Positions 1 through 5,312 of a DNA stretch of 27,296 nt are shown piece by piece (positions within the stretch are counted from its first letter, which is position 1; each line of letters opens with the position of its first letter). The notes under the pieces were generated by a model. It was not told where the DNA came from. It saw nothing but the letters and a program-made list of their open reading frames with translations, and did not search any database. The stretch spans positions 1 through 27,296 of the forward strand of contig JBGUOH010000008.1 of the NCBI GenBank assembly GCA_045117995.1, in the 5' to 3' direction. Made by a program: the position numbers and the translations under genes. The stretch is from RUG14515 sp045117995. Its GTDB lineage: Bacteria > Bacillota_I > Bacilli_A > RFN20 > CAG-826.

Positions 1-111
1 TTTTTTTGATTTTTACATAATTTGGTAGTTGTTTTTGTTATGGAATCAAATTTATGCTTGATTTTGCTTATCTAATTTCTTTTATCTGATATAAATATGT
101 AGAATAATTAC

Positions 112-141
112 TTGCTTAAAAACATAACATTGTTATATGAT
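112..141 (+). promoter_or_regulatory. Probable promoter of tRNA-Lys
   Basis: TTGCTT (112-117) and TATGAT (136-141) are separated by 18 bases and end 11 bases before the tRNA 5' end, which suits a stable-RNA promoter. A TTATAT at 133-138 overlaps and could be the -10 instead. Bases 1-111 are very AT-rich and nothing else was recognised there. Confidence 0.5.
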
Positions 142-152
142 TATCTAGCGAT

Positions 153-228
153 GCACTCTTAGCTCAGCTGGCAGAGCACGTGACTCTTAATCTCGGGGTC
201 CAGGGTTCGAATCCCTGAGAGTGTACCA
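153..228 (+). tRNA. tRNA-Lys (anticodon CTT)
   Basis: A full cloverleaf of 76 bases with an encoded CCA end. The acceptor arms GCACTCT and AGAGTGT pair over seven positions (one G-T). The D arm is GCTC…GAGC, and the T arm is CAGGG-TTCGAAT-CCCTG. The anticodon loop CTCTTAA (184-190) gives anticodon CTT, which reads AAG lysine codons. The anticodon stem CGTGA/TCTCG has a T-T opposition (181 and 193), unusual but still compatible with a functional tRNA. It is followed at once by its own terminator. Confidence 0.95.
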
Positions 229-239
229 AATTAAACGCA

Positions 240-271
240 AAACTCTCGTTGTTAAAAGCGGGAGTTTTTAC
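240..271 (+). terminator. Terminator of tRNA-Lys
   Basis: AAACTCTCG (240-248) pairs with CGGGAGTTT (259-267) around a 10-base loop and is followed by a T-rich run. Confidence 0.8.
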
Positions 272-354
272 TTTTTTTAGCAGTATTTGTTGATTTATAA
301 GTCTAATTAGTGGAAGAGGTGAAGAAAATTATCCACATTTATTTAAGATAAATT

Positions 355-366
355 TATAATAACCGT
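355..366 (+). promoter_or_regulatory. -10 box placed for a leaderless transcript
   Basis: TATAAT (355-360) lies only six bases before the ATG at 367, so the expected transcription start coincides with the start codon. No Shine-Dalgarno sequence lies between them. The corresponding -35 position (332-337, TCCACA) is poor. Confidence 0.5.
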
Positions 367-1368
367 ATGAAAAAATTCAAATTCATTGCTTCATTAATCG
401 TCTTACCACTGATGATGAGCTTGTCTTCTTGTGGTGCTGGAAATTATAAACCAGGTAGCTATGATCACTCCACATTTAGACCAAATCCATCTAGTGAACC
501 AGCACAAACTGAAGATATTGCCACTGGCAAAATGGTATTCGATTATCTATTAAATCCAGGTTCCTCATTTATTTTGGACAATAACACCGATCCTGAGCTT
601 TTTACTGTCGAGGGAGTGGAGTTTACCAAGATCAATAGAGAAGACCTCTATAAAGCCATAATTAACGGCCAAGAAATCATCGCGTCGTCTCTTTATCTCG
701 CTGATGTTAACTTCGATGGAAATAAAGAAATTTGTGTTGGAACAATTACCAATACAGACAACCGTGAAACATATCTTTCTGTTGCGATTTATGATGTTCG
801 TAATAACAAAAAGTTATTAGAACTCAAAGACCATGGCAATTTCGATTACGATTTTGATCTTGAAAATGGTCACTTAATTATCGAAGAAATGGCCTATGTC
901 GCAAGAGGTGGTCGCCGCTCAGTGGCGCGTGTCGGACGCTTTGTGAAAAATAGTAGTGAACCTAACCATTTAGAATGGGAATCTAACGGCTACAAACTTA
1001 CCGGTTTAGCCATTAGTCCAGTCATTCAATGTGTGGAAGATAACTCAGTCGCTAATACATACAAAGACGCAAACGGCACAAACATCATCGTGCTCAACAC
1101 CACAAATACATTCAAATTCAATGTGGTCATCTCCTATCAAGGTGACTATTCCACAAATACAAAACAAAAGGGTGATTGCATCACTTTTGAAATTTCTGAA
1201 GATTTTATTTCGACATATTCTAGTGACCAAGAAAACGGTACATTCGCCTACATTTTGTCATTCAAACGTGAAGGCAAATATAGTGTCAAAGCAAGTGTAG
1301 AAAAGTTCGATGCAGTCATACAAATTGAAGTAAATAACACCCTTTACGACCAACTAAAAGTTGCCTAA
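367..1368 (+). CDS. Secreted lipoprotein of unknown function, beta-rich
   Basis: The 333-residue product starts with a lipoprotein signal peptide: a basic MKKFKF start, a hydrophobic stretch, then LSSC with Cys22 as the predicted lipidated residue. It should be anchored on the outer face of the membrane. Around residue 113 a D-V-N-F-D-G-N segment resembles the calcium-binding loops of FG-GAP/VCBS repeats and is followed by short beta strands. The last 120 residues alternate beta strands and may form an Ig-like domain. No catalytic motif was recognised. The gene stands alone between the tRNA-Lys terminator and its own terminator. It has no ribosome binding site, and a TATAAT six bases upstream suggests a leaderless mRNA. 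The ECF sigma factor gene starts about 130 bases downstream, so this could be one of its cell-envelope neighbours, but no direct link is visible. Confidence 0.8.
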   Translation: MKKFKFIASLIVLPLMMSLSSCGAGNYKPGSYDHSTFRPNPSSEPAQTEDIATGKMVFDYLLNPGSSFILDNNTDPELFTVEGVEFTKINREDLYKAIINGQEIIASSLYLADVNFDGNKEICVGTITNTDNRETYLSVAIYDVRNNKKLLELKDHGNFDYDFDLENGHLIIEEMAYVARGGRRSVARVGRFVKNSSEPNHLEWESNGYKLTGLAISPVIQCVEDNSVANTYKDANGTNIIVLNTTNTFKFNVVISYQGDYSTNTKQKGDCITFEISEDFISTYSSDQENGTFAYILSFKREGKYSVKASVEKFDAVIQIEVNNTLYDQLKVA

Positions 1369-1383
1369 TAAATATAAATAAAT

Positions 1384-1411
1384 AAACCCTCAATTGAAAT
1401 GAGGGTTTTTA
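1384..1411 (+). terminator. Terminator after the 367-1368 lipoprotein gene
   Basis: AAACCCTC (1384-1391) pairs with GAGGGTTT (1401-1408), followed by T residues. Confidence 0.85.
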
Positions 1412-1461
1412 TGTGTGAAAATTTATTCATCGATATTTTTTAAAATATTTTAGCAGATTTT

Positions 1462-1491
1462 AAGGAGTTAATTGTTTAATTAACGGGATTA
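1462..1491 (+). promoter_or_regulatory. Displaced ribosome binding site plus hairpin before the sigma factor gene
   Basis: AAGGAG (1462-1467) is a good ribosome binding site but lies about 30 bases before the ATG at 1497. Between them GTTAATT (1467-1473) and AATTAAC (1478-1484) form a perfect inverted repeat with a 4-base loop. Folding it would shorten the effective spacing to about 12 bases. A weak GGGA (1485-1488) sits at a normal distance from the ATG and may serve instead. Confidence 0.35.
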
Positions 1492-1496
1492 GCAAA

Positions 1497-2000
1497 ATGA
1501 TCTCTCAAAAAACTTTCATCCAATTTCTTCACGGAGATGAAGACGCAACCGCACAGGTATATGAGGAGTATCGTAATCTAGCTTACTTTGTAATTGCTAC
1601 TTATGTCAGCAATCAGGACGATTGCAACGATATCTTATCCAATACCTTTTTGAAGTTACTTCAGAACCGAGAAAGTGTGAAGGAAGCCAAGAATTTAAAA
1701 CAATTCATCTGCACAATCGCTAAAAATGAGGCAATAAACTTCATTAAGTCAGATAGCCGGGTCATCAAATCGGACCTTATCGATGAGATGTACGGCGACA
1801 CTGATAAAAATAACGATGTCTTAAATATCTTGGAGCCGATACTTTCCAACAAAGAAGTAATAGTGGTCTATTACAAAGTCATCTTCGAAATGACGTGGGA
1901 CGAAATTACAAGAGAGACGGGAATCCCCTCTTCAAGCGCTAGGCTGATATTCAAACAAGCCAAAGCGAAACTTAAAAAGGAGCTAAGATATGTTGTTTAA
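1497..2000 (+). CDS. ECF-type RNA polymerase sigma factor
   Basis: The 167-residue protein has the size and layout of an extracytoplasmic-function sigma factor. Region 2 lies at about residues 20-90, with YEEYRNLAYFVI and a DDCNDILSNTFLKL helix. Region 4 lies at about 110-165, with a helix-turn-helix containing MTWDEITRETGIPSSSARL and a basic C-terminal helix. Such factors direct RNA polymerase to a small regulon and are usually held inactive by a co-transcribed membrane protein. Here the last 11 bases overlap the next gene, a single-pass membrane protein, which fits that arrangement. Codons such as CGG, CCG and CGA appear that are rare in the neighbouring highly expressed genes, so it is probably weakly expressed or acquired. 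The ATG at 1497 is used because no better in-frame start exists after the stop at 1461; its ribosome binding site is unusual. Confidence 0.85.
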   Translation: MISQKTFIQFLHGDEDATAQVYEEYRNLAYFVIATYVSNQDDCNDILSNTFLKLLQNRESVKEAKNLKQFICTIAKNEAINFIKSDSRVIKSDLIDEMYGDTDKNNDVLNILEPILSNKEVIVVYYKVIFEMTWDEITRETGIPSSSARLIFKQAKAKLKKELRYVV

Positions 2001-4347
2001 GAATCGAATTAGAAACAAAGCCAACAAAATGTTCGATGATCTTATTGTCGATCCTTCTTTTATCAAACATAATTCCCCTAAAAACAAGACTCCCTTTATT
2101 AATGTCTTAGCTCCTGCTTTAAGTGCTGCCGTTTGTGTTCTTCTCATCGGTGGTGTCACAACTTCCTTAATCCTCATTGGCAAAAACAATAAAGGCCAAG
2201 GTGCAGGTCTCAAACAAGTTGTGGAAAGAGCGATGGTCTTAGACAATCAAAACCAAGTCTTGAGAGAATTTGAAAGCAATGCTTCCTTCATCTTCGGTGG
2301 TAACATCACTAGAAAAAACGAAGATGGTAAAGCTGTTGATATTGATGAATCCTTAGTGGAAGTCGATTCCTCTGAGTTCAAAAAAGGTGTGGTGGGTAAT
2401 TACACAATTAACTGCCATTTAAAGAGCGATGATAATGCTTTAGTGAGCTATAACGTCATCGTCAATAAAGACGTCATTAGAGAAATCCGTGTTGTTTCCA
2501 AAAAGAGCACCTATTACTTAAACGAACCAATTCTTCCAAGCGATGTGGAAGTCTTCAAAATTATGGAAGACGGCAAAGCCGTAAGAGCTTTACCAACTGA
2601 AATTGGTATCGATGATATGCGCTATGATGCGAGTAAAGTCGATACATATCCAATCGCTGTTTACTTACAAACAAATAAGAAAATTAAATCCATCTATAAC
2701 GTTGAAGTTAAACCATTAGAGGATATCAACTTAAGAGGCGATTATGCCTACCAAATCGAAGATAACCGTGTTGGTAGCCCAATCGTTCATGCTTTCTCTA
2801 TTGGTAACACAATTAAATCCAACCTTAGTGACATCATCATGGATGGTGATTACACATATAACATCGTTAATGGCCACGTCTTAATCAAAAACGGCCATTA
2901 TGGTCAAGCTATCACCTATATTCCAGAAACAAGAGAAATGGTGGTCTCTGGTTTAAACGGTGAACCTGATAAGAAATGTTTCTTAGTCAGCGATAGAGAT
3001 GCCTTCTATACCGTGGATGGCACTAGATACGTCGCAAGAGATGGTTATGTCAGTAAAAAAGCTCTCGACTATTTCGATCTCACCTATGGTGGTCTTTATA
3101 CTGACGAAGCTTTAAAGAATAAAGTTTCTTCCCTTGATTATTTCTATAAAGAAACCAACCTCTACTTAGGTAAAGGTCAACACGTTTCTAGTGATAAAGG
3201 CTATATTGGTGATTGGTATTTAGAAAGCGATATGAATAAGCTCAAATACACAATTACTGAAGGTAACTTAGGTAGCTATCTCAATAGTGATAGAGCTTAT
3301 GAAGTTGATGAAACAAAAGACGAAGTCATCATCACCAGTGGTTTAGAAACATTTGTCTATGACAAATATCAAGGTACTTTATACGCCACTGATGGCAATG
3401 GTAACAAACTCGCTAAATATAGAAAATACGATCCAAATACCGAAGCAATCTGTAAGATTTATTACAATAATGTCGGTGATTATGAATCACTCGTTTATCA
3501 AGTTGGTGAAAAATTAACCAAACGTTTCGTTTCTGATAACGTTATCGGTTACGCTGTTATCTCTTCCTATTTCGATGAAGATGGTAACGAAAAAGTTTAT
3601 AACGATGAACCAATCATTAAAAACATGATTGCTAAAGGTTCATTCGGTCATCGTTATATGAAAACCTTACAGGGTAAGTTTGGTGAAAACTACATGTCTT
3701 ATTGGCAAATCACCGATAAGTTCGGCGCGGATAGAATGGAAGATGAAGAAAACCATCGTTTCTACTTACAACGCGTTGAAATGGGTGAGGTCACTCGTAC
3801 AGGTTGGTTCCACTTCACAGAAGCCAGCCGTGAAGTCTATAAATTCCCATATGTCAATTCACATGGTGAATATGTCTACGATGAAAATGGTTTAATGCGT
3901 TACTACGAAATGACATTCACTGTCTATAAAGCTTACGCTCAATTCGAAGACCATTCCGTTTTAGAAGCGAGAGTCCACTTTACCGGTATGTTCTCTAATA
4001 ATCCAGACACTGGTGATTTAGAAGAAGAAGTGATGATTAACTTCGGTAGTGGTTCTATTGGTAAGATCTATGGTATCTGGTCCAATATGCCATTCCTCGG
4101 TCAATACGCCTCTAACGATGGTAAGATTATTGAAATCAAGAGTGATGCCAAGATGCTTGAATACGATTATGGTTATAATCGTGAACTCATCTGCGCAGTC
4201 ACCAGCTATAAGAAAGACAAAATCGTTGTGAGCTGCTACGAAAAAGATAACGACGATAAGAGAGTCGATAGTGAAATCGAAATCGACTTAGTCGATGGCC
4301 GCTATCAATTCGTCAGAAACGGTAAAGCTTACTTCCAACAAATCTAA
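1990..4347 (+). CDS. Large single-pass membrane protein with Ig-like and repeated extracellular domains; candidate sigma-factor partner
   Basis: The 785-residue protein has a short basic N-terminal tail (residues 1-36), one membrane segment (about 38-63, APALSAAVCVLLIGGVTTSL) and some 720 residues outside the cell. Residues about 75-157 and 158-243 look like two Ig-like domains of the bacterial type; the second ends in D-T-Y-P-I-A-V-Y and a final V-E-V strand. The remainder contains at least three loosely similar beta-rich modules, each with a G-x-W/Y-rich opening strand followed by Y-x-I/Y pairs, near residues 245-300, 405-480 and 690-785. The start has AGGAG seven bases upstream and overlaps the sigma factor gene by 11 bases, so the two are translationally coupled. 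By position it may be the anti-sigma factor or sensor, but no known anti-sigma domain was recognised and the cytoplasmic tail is short. It could equally be the main product whose surface level the sigma factor controls. Confidence 0.8.
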   Translation: MLFKNRIRNKANKMFDDLIVDPSFIKHNSPKNKTPFINVLAPALSAAVCVLLIGGVTTSLILIGKNNKGQGAGLKQVVERAMVLDNQNQVLREFESNASFIFGGNITRKNEDGKAVDIDESLVEVDSSEFKKGVVGNYTINCHLKSDDNALVSYNVIVNKDVIREIRVVSKKSTYYLNEPILPSDVEVFKIMEDGKAVRALPTEIGIDDMRYDASKVDTYPIAVYLQTNKKIKSIYNVEVKPLEDINLRGDYAYQIEDNRVGSPIVHAFSIGNTIKSNLSDIIMDGDYTYNIVNGHVLIKNGHYGQAITYIPETREMVVSGLNGEPDKKCFLVSDRDAFYTVDGTRYVARDGYVSKKALDYFDLTYGGLYTDEALKNKVSSLDYFYKETNLYLGKGQHVSSDKGYIGDWYLESDMNKLKYTITEGNLGSYLNSDRAYEVDETKDEVIITSGLETFVYDKYQGTLYATDGNGNKLAKYRKYDPNTEAICKIYYNNVGDYESLVYQVGEKLTKRFVSDNVIGYAVISSYFDEDGNEKVYNDEPIIKNMIAKGSFGHRYMKTLQGKFGENYMSYWQITDKFGADRMEDEENHRFYLQRVEMGEVTRTGWFHFTEASREVYKFPYVNSHGEYVYDENGLMRYYEMTFTVYKAYAQFEDHSVLEARVHFTGMFSNNPDTGDLEEEVMINFGSGSIGKIYGIWSNMPFLGQYASNDGKIIEIKSDAKMLEYDYGYNRELICAVTSYKKDKIVVSCYEKDNDDKRVDSEIEIDLVDGRYQFVRNGKAYFQQI

Positions 4348-4352
4348 CAAAG

Positions 4353-4373
4353 AAGGCCTTAAGGGCCTTTTTT
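4353..4373 (+). terminator. Terminator of the sigma factor operon
   Basis: AAGGCC (4353-4358) pairs with GGCCTT (4364-4369) over a 5-base loop, followed by a T run. Confidence 0.85.
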
Positions 4374-4380
4374 CATAATG

Positions 4381-4409
4381 TTGAGAATGGATCTCGATTG
4401 TTTTACAAT
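4381..4409 (+). promoter_or_regulatory. Promoter of the Rex-like small protein gene
   Basis: TTGAGA (4381-4386), a 17-base spacer and TACAAT (4404-4409). The predicted start of transcription is close to the ribosome binding site, so the leader is very short. Confidence 0.5.
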
Positions 4410-4429
4410 AATTTAAGAGGTATATGCAT

Positions 4430-4852
4430 ATGAAGGGACCAAGTGTTACTGTTTTAAAAAAGTATTTAAGTGCGATGACTAAAAATAAAGTCAAATACAT
4501 GACATGCGAGCGTTTATCACGTATCGTGGGCGTGTATCCAGAAGTGATCGCTGAAGCGTTATCTTATTTTGATCCATTACTCAATATGGACCCATCTTAT
4601 GACTTACTAGTCCTCATTCCTCAAATCAAAGAATATATTCAAGAAGAGGAAGAAAAGAAAGCGCCTAACGCGCCTAAAGTAATGGCGAAGAAGAAAGATA
4701 TTAACGAATATGAATCTGTGAGTGACTTCGTCTATAAAAAGATGACTTTCGCCGGCATGGTGGACCGTAATCTTGTCCTTAATGAAAAAGACTTAAGAAT
4801 CTTAAAACGCCTCGTTAACGACGAATTAGCGGAACTTAAGAAGAAAAAATAA
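4430..4852 (+). CDS. Small protein resembling only the DNA-binding half of Rex
   Basis: The 140-residue protein was not recognised with certainty. Residues about 5-65 follow the pattern of the Rex N-terminal winged helix: a helix VTVLKKYLSAM, then MTCERLSRIVGVYPEVIAEA, then LSYFD and a Y-D-L-L wing. This compares with 'SSEELAEATGVSPAQVRKDLSYFG' type sequences of Rex repressors. The Rex NAD(H)-binding Rossmann domain is absent. The C-terminal 70 residues are charged and helical (EEEEKK, AKKKD, a final LKKKK). Of two nearby ATGs the one at 4430 is chosen because AAGAGG at 4415-4420 lies nine bases before it and only three before the ATG at 4424. It has its own promoter and terminator. It lies 0.5 kb before the PFOR gene, a plausible redox-regulated target. 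DNA binding is an inference from pattern; another winged-helix family is possible. Confidence 0.6.
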   Translation: MKGPSVTVLKKYLSAMTKNKVKYMTCERLSRIVGVYPEVIAEALSYFDPLLNMDPSYDLLVLIPQIKEYIQEEEEKKAPNAPKVMAKKKDINEYESVSDFVYKKMTFAGMVDRNLVLNEKDLRILKRLVNDELAELKKKK

Positions 4853-4876
4853 GTTTTTTCGGAAAAAAATACAAAT

Positions 4877-4908
4877 CGCCTCCTACTTATTAAATAGGAG
4901 GTGTTTTT
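4877..4908 (+). terminator. Terminator after the Rex-like gene
   Basis: Nine-base-pair stem: 4877-4885 pairs with 4895-4903 (CCTCCTA/TAGGAGG core), followed by six T residues. Confidence 0.85.
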
Positions 4909-4937
4909 TATTCCTTTAATTAATAATAAGGGATAAG

Positions 4938-4960
4938 CATCATAAAAAATAATTATGATG
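4938..4960. repeat. Inverted repeat before the ribbon-helix-helix gene
   Basis: CATCATAA (4938-4945) and TTATGATG (4953-4960) form a perfect 8-base inverted repeat with a 7-base gap in an AT-rich intergenic stretch. It may be a regulator site. There is no T run after it, so it is not a terminator. Confidence 0.35.
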
Positions 4961-4998
4961 TAATTATAAAATATGTATGCTAATCTATTTTTGAGAAT

Positions 4999-5010
4999 AT
5001 AACGCGTTAT
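4999..5010. promoter_or_regulatory. Palindromic candidate operator of the ribbon-helix-helix gene
   Basis: ATAACGCGTTAT is a perfect 12-base palindrome. It overlaps a possible -10 box TATAAC (4998-5003) and sits 17 bases before the start codon. Ribbon-helix-helix proteins commonly repress their own gene through short palindromes of this size. Confidence 0.4.
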
Positions 5011-5027
5011 TTAAGGAAAAAGAGATT

Positions 5028-5231
5028 ATGAAAAAAGAATACGATTTCAGTAAAGCTAAAAAGAATCCATACGCCAACAAATTAAAAAAACAAATCACAA
5101 TTAATCTTAGTGAAGAAGTGCTGACTTATTTTAAGGTGATGTCTGATGAAACTGGTGTTCCTTATCAAAGTCTAATTAATCTCTATCTCTTAGACTGTGT
5201 AAACAATAAGAAAACATTAAGATTTGAATAG
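5028..5231 (+). CDS. Orphan BrnA/CopG-type ribbon-helix-helix protein
   Basis: The 67-residue basic protein reads YDFSKAKKNPYANKLKKQ, then ITINLSEEVLTYFKVMSDETGVPYQSLINLYLLDC. That is a beta strand followed by two helices, as in the CopG/BrnA class of ribbon-helix-helix DNA-binding antitoxins and regulators. Proteins of exactly this form are widespread in Firmicutes, where they usually accompany a BrnT-type toxin. Here no toxin gene adjoins: upstream is the terminator of the Rex-like gene, and downstream is the promoter of the PFOR gene. AAGGAAA about nine bases before the ATG supports the start. It probably binds DNA as a dimer, perhaps at the palindrome 4999-5010 just upstream of its own gene. 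Whether it also acts on the neighbouring PFOR gene is open. Confidence 0.8.
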   Translation: MKKEYDFSKAKKNPYANKLKKQITINLSEEVLTYFKVMSDETGVPYQSLINLYLLDCVNNKKTLRFE

Positions 5232-5255
5232 TCGAAAACAATAAAAAATGCCTCC

Positions 5256-5284
5256 TTGTAAACGCGCATACATGCTCGTATAAT
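5256..5284 (+). promoter_or_regulatory. Promoter of the PFOR gene with an imperfect palindrome in the spacer
   Basis: TTGTAA (5256-5261), a 17-base spacer and TATAAT (5279-5284). An imperfect palindrome TGTAAACGCGCATACA (5257-5272, 12 of 16 positions symmetrical) overlaps the -35 box and spacer and is a candidate operator. It shares AACGCG with the palindrome at 4999-5010. It does not match the known Rex box TTGTGAA-N4-TTCACAA. Confidence 0.7.
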
Positions 5285-5312
5285 ATTATCGGTATTTTAG
5301 GAGGGATTTTTC

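Noticed and set aside
4424..4429. Alternative upstream ATG of the Rex-like gene
   Set aside because: It lies only three bases after the ribosome binding site, while the ATG at 4430 has normal nine-base spacing.
5256..5284. Rex operator at the PFOR promoter
   Set aside because: The promoter has only TTGTAA…CATACA and not the TTGTGAA-N4-TTCACAA pattern, so direct control by an ordinary Rex is not supported.
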